13,703 nt of DNA from Bacteroidales bacterium (GTDB lineage: Bacteria; Bacteroidota; Bacteroidia; Bacteroidales; Paludibacteraceae), in the NCBI GenBank assembly GCA_900771035.1, contig CAAGML010000088.1:1-13703 (forward strand). The letters are read 5' to 3'. Position 1 is the stretch's first letter. The number at the start of each line of letters is the position of its first letter. Positions 1 to 9,168 of this stretch are shown here, in pieces. Both the position numbers and the translations under genes were made by a program. The notes under the pieces are model-generated. The model worked only from the letters and a program-made list of their open reading frames with translations, was not told where the DNA came from and ran no database searches.

Positions 1-117
1 GGAATGAATGTAATTTTCTAAGGTCGTTATGCTCTCTGTTTTGCTTCCGGACGGTATGCGATTTCAATAATTTCAATAATTTCACCTAAAAAGTTGGGGG
101 TAGGTTTTTGCTGTGTC
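1..117. other. Left-edge non-coding stretch beyond the operon terminator
   Basis: I see no convincing gene here. It contains a 9-bp direct repeat (atttcaata at 61-69 and 70-78, with a partial third copy) and a 5-bp inverted repeat (ACCTA 84-88 / TAGGT 101-105) followed on the plus strand by TTTT. That could be a weak terminator for a plus-strand gene lying off the left edge. On the minus strand one frame stays open without an ATG from 170 to a TAA at 27-29; it is discussed under findings. Confidence 0.5.
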
Positions 118-148
118 AAAAAAAGCCAGACACAAACGTGCCTGGCTT
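118..148 (-). terminator. Intrinsic terminator of the minus-strand operon
   Basis: Read on the minus strand, AAGCCAGGCAC and GTGTCTGGCTT form an 11-bp stem with one G-U pair and a GTTT loop (123-148). A run of seven T follows at 118-124, partly shared with the stem. It lies 18 nt past the stop of the GGGtGRT gene, the last gene of the run. The stem, short loop and T-tract are all directly visible. A competing 6-bp hairpin (TGTGTC 112-117 / GACACA 129-134) overlaps it. Confidence 0.9.
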
Positions 149-166
149 CATATTTCTTTATCTGAA

Positions 167-1183
167 TTATTTATTCAGCGCAAGTGCCACATTTACTGCA
201 CATGCGACGGTGCAACCTACCATAGGGTTGTTACCTATGCCGAGGAAGCCCATCATCTCAACGTGTGCCGGCACTGACGATGAGCCTGCGAACTGTGCGT
301 CGCTGTGCATACGTCCCATTGTGTCAGTCATACCGTAGGAGGCAGGACCTGCAGCCATGTTGTCAGGGTGTAGGGTACGGCCGGTACCGCCGCCTGACGC
401 TACTGAGAAATATGGCTTGTTTTTCTCGATACGCTCCTTTTTGTATGTGCCTGCAACAGGGTGCTGGAAGCGCGTAGGGTTGGTTGAGTTGCCAGTGATA
501 GAGACATCCACATTCTCCTTCCAAAGGATGGCGACACCTTCGCGGACATCGTCTGCGCCATAGCAACGAACCTCAGCACGAGGACCATTGCTGTAAGCCT
601 TCTCGCGGACAACTTTCAGCTCGCCCGAAAAATAGTCAAATTCGGTCTGCACGTATGTGAAACCGTTGATACGCGAGATGATTTTGGCAGCGTCTTTGCC
701 AAGTCCGTTCAGAATGCAGCGGAGAGGGTTCTGACGGACTTTGTTTGCCATAAGTGCAATCTTGATGGCACCTTCGGCTGCGGCGAACGACTCATGACCT
801 GCCAGAAATGCGAAACATTGGGTGTCCTCACGAAGCAAGCGGGCGGCAAGCTGACCATGACCGAGACCGACCTTGCGGTCGTCAGCCACAGAACCTTTCA
901 CACAGAATGACTGAAGGCCCTCGCCGATAGCCTCGGCAGCCTCGACGGCACTTTTGCAGCCTCGTTTCAGGGCTATGGCAGAGCCTACGACGTAAGCCCA
1001 TTTTGCATCCTCAAAACAAATAGGCTGCGTCTCCTCGCAGGTCATATAAGGGTCAATGCCATACTGAGAGCAGAGAGCCTCAGCCTCTTCTATTGATTTG
1101 ATACCATTTTCATTAAGGACCTTGACAACATTGTCAATACGGCGGTCCTGACTTTCAAATTTAACTTCTCTCATGGCAATCAT
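167..1183 (-). CDS. GGGtGRT family protein, partner of the NifU-like gene
   Basis: This 338-aa soluble protein carries the family-defining motif GGGTGRT at residues 264-270. It is followed by a dense conserved stretch (LHPDNMAAGPASYGMTDTMG and beyond, to GIGNNPMVGCTVAC near residue 327). There is no signal peptide or membrane segment. The biochemical role of the family is, to my knowledge, not established. It regularly sits beside a NifU-like Fe-S scaffold gene in anaerobes, so a role in metal-cluster or redox enzyme maturation is inferred. Cysteines at about 49, 56, 94, 123, 155, 207, 324 and 328 could bind a cluster. The start at 1183 overlaps the upstream stop as ATGA, which suggests translational coupling. 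The Met at 1174 (MREVKFESQDRRI) is an equally possible start, since homologues as I recall them begin close to the ESQDRRI segment. The gene is last in the operon and is followed by the terminator at 118-148. Confidence 0.9.
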   Translation of the reverse strand: MIAMREVKFESQDRRIDNVVKVLNENGIKSIEEAEALCSQYGIDPYMTCEETQPICFEDAKWAYVVGSAIALKRGCKSAVEAAEAIGEGLQSFCVKGSVADDRKVGLGHGQLAARLLREDTQCFAFLAGHESFAAAEGAIKIALMANKVRQNPLRCILNGLGKDAAKIISRINGFTYVQTEFDYFSGELKVVREKAYSNGPRAEVRCYGADDVREGVAILWKENVDVSITGNSTNPTRFQHPVAGTYKKERIEKNKPYFSVASGGGTGRTLHPDNMAAGPASYGMTDTMGRMHSDAQFAGSSSVPAHVEMMGFLGIGNNPMVGCTVACAVNVALALNK

Positions 1184-1872
1184 TGTTTACGTGGGTCAAT
1201 ATACTTGGCAGCCTCGGCAAATCGTCCGTAGGTGCCTTTTGCTTTCTCAAGAGCCTCGTTTGCATCAATGCCCTTCTTAACCATTTCCATGAATTTGCCC
1301 ATGTGAACGAACTCATAGCCAATCACCTCGCCGTCTGCGTCAAGGGCCATGCGAGTGCAGTAGCCTTCAGCCATCTCAAGATAGCGAGGACCTTTGGCAA
1401 GTGTGCCGAACATCGTTCCTACCTGTGAGCGTACGCCTTTGCCAAGGTCTTCGAGCGAAGCTCCTACCATAAGTCCACCCTCAGAGAATGCCGACTGTGT
1501 GCGTCCATAGACAATCTGTAGGAAAAGTTCACGCATCGCAGTGTTGATTGCGTCGCAGACCAGGTCTGTGTTGAGAGCCTCAAGGAGTGTCTTTCCCGGA
1601 AGAATCTCAGATGCCATGGCGGCTGAGTGAGTCATACCTGAGCATCCGAGAGTCTCGACAAGAGCCTCCTGGATGATGCCGTCCTTGACGTTAAGCGTGA
1701 GTTTGCAGGCACCTTGCTGAGGTGCGCACCAACCAATGCCGTGAGTGAGACCGGAGATGTCCTTAATCTCACGTGCGCGTACCCAGCGTCCCTCCTCGGG
1801 AATTGGCGCTGCGGGGTGTGTTGCGCCTTTGGCGACAACGCACATGTTTTCTACTTCTTTTGAGTAAATCAT
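1180..1872 (-). CDS. NifU-like iron-sulfur cluster assembly scaffold protein
   Basis: The 230-aa protein belongs to the NifU/IscU N-terminal-domain family in the form found next to GGGtGRT genes. The segment GIGWCAPQQGACKLTLNV (residues 46-63) aligns with the first IscU cysteine region. LGCSGMTHSAAMASEILPGK (75-94) matches the second cysteine loop (C77). Other Cys are at 11, 106 and 172. The third IscU cysteine region appears as GGLMVGASLEDLGKG (132-146), with no Cys. The C-terminal part (about 160-230) is an extension absent from plain IscU. I chose the start at 1872 (MIYSKEVENMCVV), as in Bacteroidales relatives as I recall them; an in-frame ATG at 1896 would add eight residues and overlap the previous gene. 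The TIGR02757 stop lies 4 nt upstream and the next gene overlaps by ATGA. No IscS-type desulfurase is in the window. The family call is secure; that it builds clusters is inferred. Confidence 0.9.
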   Translation of the reverse strand: MIYSKEVENMCVVAKGATHPAAPIPEEGRWVRAREIKDISGLTHGIGWCAPQQGACKLTLNVKDGIIQEALVETLGCSGMTHSAAMASEILPGKTLLEALNTDLVCDAINTAMRELFLQIVYGRTQSAFSEGGLMVGASLEDLGKGVRSQVGTMFGTLAKGPRYLEMAEGYCTRMALDADGEVIGYEFVHMGKFMEMVKKGIDANEALEKAKGTYGRFAEAAKYIDPRKQ

Positions 1873-1876
1873 ATTA

Positions 1877-2587
1877 TTATATTTTTGAATTTTCATAGTC
1901 AGGGGTGAACAGTGCGAAATCCATTACCGCAGGGTCATCAGGAAATAGTTCCTTAGCGTGCATGGCAAGTTCAAGGGCAGCCTTCATGTCGGCGGATTTT
2001 CTTGTTATCAGCCCTTGCGCCCGTGCAATGTTCAGCACATGGACATCCAGTGGAATGAGCAGTAGCCGTGGGTCTATGCGTCGCCAAATGCCAAAGTCAA
2101 CCTTCCCGTCACGCCGTACCATCCAACGTAGGAACATCACGACACGCTTACACGCAGACGTGGTGTCTTTTGGTATCCCAGCACAGTCAAAAAGCGACAA
2201 CACCCTGCCAACCAACATGACAGAGTCAGTAACGTCACCATCGGCAAGCACTGCGTCCTCCATTGTGTCATACCTCCTGTAGAGGTTAAAGAGCGAAAGC
2301 ATGAGGTCGTGGAAATCACGGTAGAAAAGCATACGGTAAAAGTTATCGCCTGAACCTTTATACTGCCGCCATGCCTCAGACATCACGTAATCATACGGAT
2401 GACCGTTCATCAGGTCAAAGGCAAAAGCGCATCGCTTGTGTATCTGCAGGCGATTGCCGAATGCCAGCCATGAGCAGACAATACCCATGGTCTCAATGTC
2501 CAGGTTTGATTTACAACGATGGACTATTTCCACAGGGTCATTGCGGAAATAGTCCATATTGTTATATTTATCGGGGTTGTAAATCAT
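1877..2587 (-). CDS. TIGR02757 family (DUF2400) protein
   Basis: The 236-aa cytosolic protein belongs to the TIGR02757/DUF2400 family, which is common in Bacteroidetes and resembles helix-hairpin-helix DNA-glycosylase folds. No substrate is known to me. The diagnostic stretch is RVVMFLRWMVRRDGKVDFGI through the IDP.LLLIPLDVHV segment (about residues 148-184), followed by NIARAQGLITRKSADMKAAL. The glycosylase-like core and the conserved Asp of PLDVHV (D181) are visible. The N-terminal region DYFRNDPVEIVHRC (12-25) is also typical. The start at 2587 overlaps the secA stop as TAATG, so translation is probably coupled to SecA. A longer frame from 2650 would lie inside the SecA zinc tail and is less likely. 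The gene is followed after 4 nt by the NifU-like gene. A DNA-repair role is only suggested by fold. Confidence 0.88.
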   Translation of the reverse strand: MIYNPDKYNNMDYFRNDPVEIVHRCKSNLDIETMGIVCSWLAFGNRLQIHKRCAFAFDLMNGHPYDYVMSEAWRQYKGSGDNFYRMLFYRDFHDLMLSLFNLYRRYDTMEDAVLADGDVTDSVMLVGRVLSLFDCAGIPKDTTSACKRVVMFLRWMVRRDGKVDFGIWRRIDPRLLLIPLDVHVLNIARAQGLITRKSADMKAALELAMHAKELFPDDPAVMDFALFTPDYENSKI

Positions 2588-5500
2588 TATGCCTCTGGCA
2601 CGTTGCGACCGCAGCAGTTTTTGTATTTTTTGCCTGAGCCGCAAGGACATGGGTCGTTGCGCCCAACGGTTTTCTCAGCGCGGATAGGGGCTGTCACCTG
2701 ACGTTCGCGGGTGTCACGGTCAGCGGCTGCGTTGCGCTGGAGAGCTGAACCAACATCCTGCTTCGAGGCAGACATGCGTGAATAGTCAGCGCGGCGAGGT
2801 TTCTCGGCACGGCGAATCTTGTCAGGGTCCTGGACAGGAATCTGCGCACGCATGAGTATTGATGTAATCTTGCGGTTACACTCGTCAATCATCGCCATAA
2901 AGAGGTTGGACGACTCAACCTTGTATATCACCAACGGGTCTTTCTGCTCGTAAGTGGCGTTTTGCACTGATGTGCGCAACTCGTCCAACTCTCGGAGGTT
3001 CTCTTTCCATGCCTCGTCTATCGTGACAAGGAGAACAATCTTCTCAAACTCCTTGATTAATGCTTTAGACTCTGACTCGTAAGCATCCTTCAGATTGACA
3101 GGGATATTGTAAACCTTGCGCCCATCGGTGACAGGAATGAGGATATTCTCGTATTGCGCACCCTGGTTCTCGAACACCTGACTTACGACTGGGTGGACAG
3201 TTGCCGCGAGTGTGTCCATTTTGCGCTTGAACACATCGTAAACCTGCTCAGAGACTTTATCGACAATCTTTGCGGGACGTGACGAGCGGAACTCTTCTTC
3301 GGTCAGATTCACGTCAAGGGCGAAATATTTCAACATATTGTCGCGGAACAGCTGGTAGTCGGACGACTGCGATGCCTCGTTGACCACTGCCTCGAGAGTG
3401 TCGTAAAGAGTATTGACAATATCCACACCAACACGCTCGCCCATAAGCGCATGACGGCGGCGTGAATAAATGACGGTACGCTGTTTGTTCATCACGTCAT
3501 CGTACTCAAGCAGGCGTTTACGGATACCGAAGTTGTTCTCCTCGACTTTCTTCTGCGCTTTCTCGATTGACTTTGAAATCATAGAATGCTCGATACGCTC
3601 CCCCTCCTGGAAACCAAGACGGTCCATAACTTTTGAGATACGTTCAGAACCGAAAAGACGCATAAGGTTATCCTCAAGTGACACATAGAACACGGAAGAA
3701 CCTGGGTCTCCCTGACGACCTGAACGACCACGCAACTGACGGTCAACACGGCGAGACTCATGACGCTCAGTACCAATGATGGCAAGACCACCTGCCTCAC
3801 GAACCTCTGGCGTAAGTTTGATATCCGTACCACGGCCAGCCATGTTTGTAGCAATGGTGACAGTCCCTGGACGGCCCGCCTCTGCCACTATGTCCGCCTC
3901 TTTCTGGTGCAGTTTTGCGTTGAGGACGTTATGTTTGATTTTCTTGTTGGTCAGCATTCGTGACAGCACCTCGGAAATCTCGACCGACGTTGTACCCACA
4001 AGTACAGGACGACCCTGAGAAACAAGGCTGACAATCTCATCGATGACAGCATAATATTTCTCCTTCTTGGTCTTGTAGATACGGTCCTGCATATCCAAGC
4101 GCGCAATCGGACGGTTAGTAGGTATCACCACGACATCAAGTTTGTAGATGTCCCAAAGCTCGCCTGCCTCAGTTTCAGCGGTACCGGTCATACCTGCGAG
4201 TTTGTGGTACATACGGAAATAGTTCTGCAAGGTGATTGTGGCGAAGGTCTGTGTCGCAGCCTCGACCTTGACATGCTCCTTAGCCTCAAGAGCCTGATGC
4301 AAACCATCGCTGTAACGACGACCGTCCATAATACGACCTGTCTGTTCATCGACAATCAACACCTGATTGTCCTGAACCACATACTGGTCGTCTTTGAAGA
4401 AGAGGGTGTAAGCCTTAAGCAACTGAGTGACTGTGTGGATACGCTCTGACTTAATGGAATAGTTGAGCAGTGCGGCATCCTTTTTCTCCTGTTTCTCCTT
4501 TGCGTCAAGGTTAGATTTCTCAATCTCGGCAATCTCAGAGCCAACATCGGGCATCACGAAGAACTGAGGGTCTTCTGAGACACCGGTCAGCGCATCAACA
4601 CCCTTGTCGGTGAGTTCAACGGAGTTGTGTTTCTCGTCAATTATGAAGTAGAGAGGGTCGGTTGCTATATGCATGTTCTTGTTGTTCTCCTGCATATAGA
4701 ACTCCTCGGTCTTAATCATTTTCTGCTTGATGCCAGGCTCAGACAAGTACTTGATGAGAGTCTTGGAACGTGGCATTGCTTTGTAGCAGCGGAAGAGAGC
4801 CAGACAACCAGCCTCTTCCTCCTCTTTTTTATCTGAGCCGATTTTGGCACGTGCCTCGTTGAGCAAGGCTGCCGCCATTGTGGTCTGTTTGTTGACCAGT
4901 GCCTGCACACGTGAGTTGAACTCCTCGAACATCTGGTCTTCGCCTTTAGGCACAGGACCAGATATAATAAGTGGTGTACGCGCATCGTCAATAAGCACGG
5001 AGTCAACCTCATCGACGATAGCATAGTTGTGTGAACGCTGTACAAGGTCGGCAGGGTGGATTGCCATATTGTCGCGGAGGTAGTCAAAGCCGAACTCGTT
5101 GTTTGTTCCGAACGTGATGTCGCAGTTGTAGGCGGCACGACGCTCAGGGCTGTGTGGCTGATATTTGTCGATGCAGTCAACCGAAAGTCCATGGAACATA
5201 TAGAGAGGTCCCATCCACTCGGCATCACGCTTGGCGAGGTAGTCGTTGACTGTCACGACATGCACGCCGTTGCCTGTCAAAGCATTTAGAAACACGGGGA
5301 GAGTTGCCACGAGGGTCTTACCCTCACCTGTAGCCATCTCGGCGATTTTTCCGTGATGGAGGACTGTGCCACCAATGAGCTGGACATCATAGTGAACCAT
5401 ATCCCATTTGTGCATGTTGCCACCTGCCTCCCATTCGTTGGAGTATATGGCGTTGTCACCGTCAATCTCAACAAAGTCATGATTCAACGCAAGCTTGCGG

Positions 5501-5904
5501 TCAAAATCCGTGGCCTTTACAGTGATTGTGTCGTTGTTGGCAAAACGGTATGCCGTCTCCTTGACAATGGCGAAAACTTCGGGGAGAATGCGCTCAAGTT
5601 CAGTCTCGTATGTGTCGAGTACCCGTTTGTCCAGTTTGTCTATCTCATCGTAGAGACGCTGGCGTTGATCAATCTCCGTGTCCTCAATCTGAGCACGGAG
5701 TTCGGCAATGCGAGCCTTGTCGTCGGCTACTGTCGCCTGAAGTTTGTCCCGGAGAGTATGTGTGCGAGCACGAAGGTCGTCGTGCGACAGGGCACGCATC
5801 TCGTTCTCGAAAGTCTTGATTTTCTCGACGACAGGCATCACCTCCTTAACGTCACGCTGCGCCTTGTCACCAAAAATTTTAGTTAGGATTGAAAGAAAAG
5901 CCAT
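2587..5904 (-). CDS. secA: Preprotein translocase ATPase SecA
   Basis: SecA is the ATP-driven motor that pushes unfolded preproteins through SecYEG at the inner face of the cytoplasmic membrane. The 1105-aa product shows Walker A MATGEGKT (190-197), the DEAD-like [20 protein letters not shown] (297-316), the second-domain motifs [10 protein letters not shown] (686-695) and [13 protein letters not shown] (723-735), and a zinc-binding SEC-C tail with C1086, C1088, C1097 and C1098 (CPC...CC form). It is about 200 residues longer than E. coli SecA. The extra length lies mainly in a charged coiled-coil-like insert (about 55-100) and in an expanded region at about 320-480 within the preprotein-binding part; long SecA is normal in Bacteroidetes. 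The start [18 protein letters not shown] fits the family. The upstream M48-TerB stop is 5 nt away and the downstream start overlaps its stop as TAATG. Confidence 0.99.
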   Translation of the reverse strand: MAFLSILTKIFGDKAQRDVKEVMPVVEKIKTFENEMRALSHDDLRARTHTLRDKLQATVADDKARIAELRAQIEDTEIDQRQRLYDEIDKLDKRVLDTYETELERILPEVFAIVKETAYRFANNDTITVKATDFDRKLALNHDFVEIDGDNAIYSNEWEAGGNMHKWDMVHYDVQLIGGTVLHHGKIAEMATGEGKTLVATLPVFLNALTGNGVHVVTVNDYLAKRDAEWMGPLYMFHGLSVDCIDKYQPHSPERRAAYNCDITFGTNNEFGFDYLRDNMAIHPADLVQRSHNYAIVDEVDSVLIDDARTPLIISGPVPKGEDQMFEEFNSRVQALVNKQTTMAAALLNEARAKIGSDKKEEEEAGCLALFRCYKAMPRSKTLIKYLSEPGIKQKMIKTEEFYMQENNKNMHIATDPLYFIIDEKHNSVELTDKGVDALTGVSEDPQFFVMPDVGSEIAEIEKSNLDAKEKQEKKDAALLNYSIKSERIHTVTQLLKAYTLFFKDDQYVVQDNQVLIVDEQTGRIMDGRRYSDGLHQALEAKEHVKVEAATQTFATITLQNYFRMYHKLAGMTGTAETEAGELWDIYKLDVVVIPTNRPIARLDMQDRIYKTKKEKYYAVIDEIVSLVSQGRPVLVGTTSVEISEVLSRMLTNKKIKHNVLNAKLHQKEADIVAEAGRPGTVTIATNMAGRGTDIKLTPEVREAGGLAIIGTERHESRRVDRQLRGRSGRQGDPGSSVFYVSLEDNLMRLFGSERISKVMDRLGFQEGERIEHSMISKSIEKAQKKVEENNFGIRKRLLEYDDVMNKQRTVIYSRRRHALMGERVGVDIVNTLYDTLEAVVNEASQSSDYQLFRDNMLKYFALDVNLTEEEFRSSRPAKIVDKVSEQVYDVFKRKMDTLAATVHPVVSQVFENQGAQYENILIPVTDGRKVYNIPVNLKDAYESESKALIKEFEKIVLLVTIDEAWKENLRELDELRTSVQNATYEQKDPLVIYKVESSNLFMAMIDECNRKITSILMRAQIPVQDPDKIRRAEKPRRADYSRMSASKQDVGSALQRNAAADRDTRERQVTAPIRAEKTVGRNDPCPCGSGKKYKNCCGRNVPEA

Positions 5905-5909
5905 ATATT

Positions 5910-7118
5910 TTAATATGTGAAATTACGTAGGTTTGGCACAAATTTGGTCTGCACCATAGCCACCATCATACGGGCTACGTCGCGTTTCTGATAGCCGAAG
6001 ATGTTCTTGCCGATGTTGTATATAAGTTCAACCTCAGCCTTAGAAATCTCGCGGTCAGCCAAAGTTATCTCAATCAGATAGTAGAGCAGGTCGTCACGCA
6101 TCTGAGGCTCCTCGCGGAGGATATGCTGGACTGAGTCTATGAAAATCTTGTTGACATCGCCCTTGGAAACCTCTTCAAGGAAAGCCTTGGGGAACATCTG
6201 CGTCTGGGCAAGGTTGGCAAGTATAGTGTCAGCCTCTTCCTGTTTGATGTCGCCGTCGGCCGATGCTACGATAAGACCCGCAGTTGCCACGAAACGTGAG
6301 ACATGATAATCAATAGGCGAGTTGCCAAGACGCAGCAAAATGTCAATGAGCGGCTGCATCTGCTCGTCGAGTTTCTTTTTGCTCTCCGCCTTCGAGTAGA
6401 GATAGAGAGACTGAATCCTGATAGGGTTGACCGGATGTGTCTCGCGTGACACACCTTTGTCGTTCAGGAAGTAGTCCAGATGACGGAGATTCTCCTCAAT
6501 GAGGGCTTCAAGCTTGACATCAATCTTAGATATGTCAAGACCAGAGGCCATCTTATAGAATGCCGAAACGCAAGGTCCAAGGTGACCGACAGCCAGATAC
6601 CCGTAACGGTCAGCCACCAGTTCAGCCAACTGTTCGCTGAGGCGCACACGGTGGAAAAGCCCTATAGGCATACCGTCGTCAGGTGCATAAACCAGGTTTA
6701 TCAGACGACGCAGGCGTGTGTCCTGATTGATGATGTGCCCAAGCTCATGACCGAGGACGAAGCGAAGTTCTTCCTCCGTCATCAAATCTATAAGACCAGA
6801 GTTGACGTTCACAATGTGCGGTTCGCCCTTCTGCTCGGCAGCCACCGAGAATGCGTTAACGGTCGCATCACCAGTGATATAGAAATCGACAGGTTCGTTT
6901 ACGCCAAGCGTGTCCTTCACACCCTGGAAAACGGAGTAAAGGTGTTTGAGCAACTTCTCCTCAACCTTGAAACTATGACCTTCCATGATGCTGCGCCAAT
7001 AGTTGTCAGCGTTTGAGATTTTTGACTCACGGATGAGTTTCTCAACCATGTCGCCTTGCAGGACGTTGTAGATTTGCTTGGAGAGTTCTTGTTGCAGTTG
7101 CAGTTTCGGTTGTATCAT
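5910..7118 (-). CDS. Cytosolic M48-family metallopeptidase with TerB-like C-terminal domain
   Basis: The 402-aa protein has a zinc-protease motif HELGH at 124-128 and a downstream glutamate in AELVADRYG (E166, with D170), the M48 pattern of two His plus Glu. The [20 protein letters not shown] region (74-93) and THPVNPIR (228-235) also fit M48. Unlike HtpX-type M48 enzymes it has no membrane helix or signal peptide, so it should act in the cytosol. The C-terminal part (about 270-395) resembles a TerB-like helical domain, with [15 protein letters not shown] (285-299) and [18 protein letters not shown] (353-370) as its two acidic repeats. TerB-like domains are metal- or membrane-associated in other proteins. 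The gene is sandwiched between htpG (10 nt) and secA (5 nt), which suggests a protein quality-control role. The protease fold is well supported; substrate and activity are unknown. Confidence 0.87.
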   Translation of the reverse strand: MIQPKLQLQQELSKQIYNVLQGDMVEKLIRESKISNADNYWRSIMEGHSFKVEEKLLKHLYSVFQGVKDTLGVNEPVDFYITGDATVNAFSVAAEQKGEPHIVNVNSGLIDLMTEEELRFVLGHELGHIINQDTRLRRLINLVYAPDDGMPIGLFHRVRLSEQLAELVADRYGYLAVGHLGPCVSAFYKMASGLDISKIDVKLEALIEENLRHLDYFLNDKGVSRETHPVNPIRIQSLYLYSKAESKKKLDEQMQPLIDILLRLGNSPIDYHVSRFVATAGLIVASADGDIKQEEADTILANLAQTQMFPKAFLEEVSKGDVNKIFIDSVQHILREEPQMRDDLLYYLIEITLADREISKAEVELIYNIGKNIFGYQKRDVARMMVAMVQTKFVPNLRNFTY

Positions 7119-7128
7119 ATTTTTTGTT

Positions 7129-9168
7129 TTAAATCAAATCGTAGCTGCGCTTCACGAAATCTGCAAGAGCCTTGCCCTTCAACAGACCTGCCGAAAGGAG
7201 AGCTATATCCGTGATTTGCGCTATCTTAGGGTTGGCTGCCACAAAGTCGGCATAGATTGTCTTCTTCTGTTCGCCAAGTTCGTTAATACGGTTCTCAAGT
7301 TTCAGCAGTTCGTCACGCTCTTCTGAACTACGGTCCTCTTCTTTCTTTTTCTTCAATTCCAGTTTGCGTTTGTCGGCTGTGTCAAGCTCGTCAACCACTG
7401 GTTTCAGCTTAGGCTCGCAGTCTGCTTTCTCAGCCTCAAGAATCTCTTTGACTATACGGTGATTGCCGTTAAGCACCATCTGGTAGCTGTCAGGCATCTG
7501 GCCGTAGAACATCATCTGCTGGCCACCGCCATTCTCAGCCATCTCTTTCATACGGCGCATGAACTCGTTCTGAGTCAGGATGGCAGGCGACTGCTCTTCG
7601 CCAAACTCCTCGACGCTGACCATAAACTCGGCTTTGTCAATCTTAGGCATTGCAGCCTGGAAGACAGAGGAGAGGGCGTTGCGCTCGTCGTTCGAGAGGG
7701 TCTGCTTTTTCTCATCTTTCTTGACTATGAGTTTATCCACCACGTCGCTATCCACACGCACGAAACGTGTCTTCTCGCGTTTCTGTTCAGCCTGTCCAAG
7801 CCAGTGAGAGTCAAGTTGTCCGTCCATCAGAAGGACATCATAGCCCTTGGCACGTGCAGCCTCGATGTAAACATGTTGTTCGTCAGCATTGTGCGCATAG
7901 AGGCAGATGAGATTGCCGTCCTTGTCAGTCTGTTCACTCTCGATGAGGGTCTTGTATTCGTCGAAGGTGAAGTATTTGCCGTCAATGTTTTTGTAAAGGG
8001 CGAAGTCTTTTGCCTTGTCGTAGAATTTCTCGTCAGTCAGCATACCGAAGACGATGAAAATCTTCAGGTCGTCCCATTTCTGTTCAAACTGCGCACGGTC
8101 GTTCTTGAAAATCTCAGCCAGTTTGTCAGCCACCTTCTTTGTGATATGTGAGGATATTTTTTTGACATTCTGGTCTGACTGCAGGTATGAGCGGCTGACG
8201 TTCAGAGGGATGTCAGGCGAGTCAATAACACCGTGCATCAGTGTAAGGTACTCAGGGACGATGCCCTCAACCTGATCGGTGACATACACCTGATTGCAGT
8301 AGAGCTGAATCTTGTTTTTCTCCAACTGTATGTGTTCGTGGAGTTTAGGGAAATAAAGAATACCCGTAAGGTTGAAAGGGTAATCGACGTTGAGGTGGAT
8401 ATGGAACAGTGGGTCCTCGGCGTAAGGATAAAGCTCGCGGTAGAAATCCGCATAGTCCTCTTCCTTGAGGTCAGCGGGTTTGCGTGTCCATGCGGGGTTC
8501 ACATTATTTATAATGTTAGGCTCACCAGTCTCGACCTCCTTGCCGTCCTTCCACTCTTTCTTCTTGCCGAAAGCGATTGCCACAGGGAGGAACTTGCAGT
8601 ATTTCTTGAGCAAAGTCTCGATGCGTGACTCCTCAAGGAACTCTTTGTTCTCGTCGTCGATATGCAGGACAATGTCTGTGCCACGCTCCTCACGGTCAAT
8701 CTTCTCAAGTATATACTCAGGCGAGCCGTCGCAAGACCAGTGCTGGGCATCTGCTCCTGTGTATGATTTGGTGAAAATCTCCACCTGATTTGCCACCATG
8801 AATGCCGAATAGAAACCAAGACCGAAATGACCGATGATGGCATTAGCGTCATCCTTGTATTTGTCGAGGAACTCAGTGGCACCGGAGAAAGCTATCTGGT
8901 TGATATACTTCTCAATCTCCTCGGCTGTCATACCAACGCCGCGGTCAGTGATTGTGAGGAGACCTTTCTCCTTATTGATTTTGACCTCAACCTGCAATTC
9001 GCCCAATTCGCCTTTGTACTCGCCTACAGATGTGAGGGTTTTGAGTTTTTGCGTCGCATCAACGGCGTTTGAAACAAGCTCACGCAAGAAAATCTCGTGG
9101 TCTGAATAGAGAAACTTCTTGATGACGGGAAAGATATTGTCCGTCGTAACACCAATTTTACCGTTCAT
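7129..9168 (-). CDS. htpG: Molecular chaperone HtpG (bacterial Hsp90)
   Basis: HtpG is a dimeric ATP-dependent cytosolic chaperone. The 679-aa product has the GHKL ATPase elements: LRELVSNAVDA with E30 and N34, DRGVGM (75-80) and GHFGLGFYS (113-121). The typical middle-domain segment DIPLNVSRSYLQSD is also present. The C-terminal third carries a charged KKKKEEDRSSEERDE stretch before the dimerisation end, and the product is longer than the 624-aa E. coli protein, as is usual for Bacteroidetes. The start MNGKIGVTTDNIFP is standard. It lies 51 nt after the TPR-like gene and 10 nt before the M48-TerB gene. I see no heat-shock operator and no TAnnTTTG box in the 51-nt gap, so transcription probably continues from upstream, or starts at a promoter inside the TPR-like gene that I cannot identify. 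Confidence 0.98.
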   Translation of the reverse strand: MNGKIGVTTDNIFPVIKKFLYSDHEIFLRELVSNAVDATQKLKTLTSVGEYKGELGELQVEVKINKEKGLLTITDRGVGMTAEEIEKYINQIAFSGATEFLDKYKDDANAIIGHFGLGFYSAFMVANQVEIFTKSYTGADAQHWSCDGSPEYILEKIDREERGTDIVLHIDDENKEFLEESRIETLLKKYCKFLPVAIAFGKKKEWKDGKEVETGEPNIINNVNPAWTRKPADLKEEDYADFYRELYPYAEDPLFHIHLNVDYPFNLTGILYFPKLHEHIQLEKNKIQLYCNQVYVTDQVEGIVPEYLTLMHGVIDSPDIPLNVSRSYLQSDQNVKKISSHITKKVADKLAEIFKNDRAQFEQKWDDLKIFIVFGMLTDEKFYDKAKDFALYKNIDGKYFTFDEYKTLIESEQTDKDGNLICLYAHNADEQHVYIEAARAKGYDVLLMDGQLDSHWLGQAEQKREKTRFVRVDSDVVDKLIVKKDEKKQTLSNDERNALSSVFQAAMPKIDKAEFMVSVEEFGEEQSPAILTQNEFMRRMKEMAENGGGQQMMFYGQMPDSYQMVLNGNHRIVKEILEAEKADCEPKLKPVVDELDTADKRKLELKKKKEEDRSSEERDELLKLENRINELGEQKKTIYADFVAANPKIAQITDIALLSAGLLKGKALADFVKRSYDLI

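Noticed and set aside
61..83. CRISPR-like short repeats at the left edge
   Set aside because: There are only two full 9-bp copies with no spacers, so this is a simple tandem duplication.
2588..2650. 21-residue N-terminal extension of the TIGR02757 protein
   Set aside because: It lies within the SecA zinc-binding tail, and the TAATG overlap gives a better start.
5353..5886. Plus-strand frame of 177 codons inside secA
   Set aside because: It is antisense to the conserved N-terminal region of SecA and has no independent support.
6060..6067. TAACTTTG on the minus strand, a possible -7 box for secA
   Set aside because: It lies within the M48-TerB coding sequence, and no TTTG is found about 20 nt upstream, so it is probably chance.
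7459..8151. Long plus-strand frame of 230 codons inside htpG
   Set aside because: It is the antisense shadow of HtpG, with no start signal and no recognisable protein.
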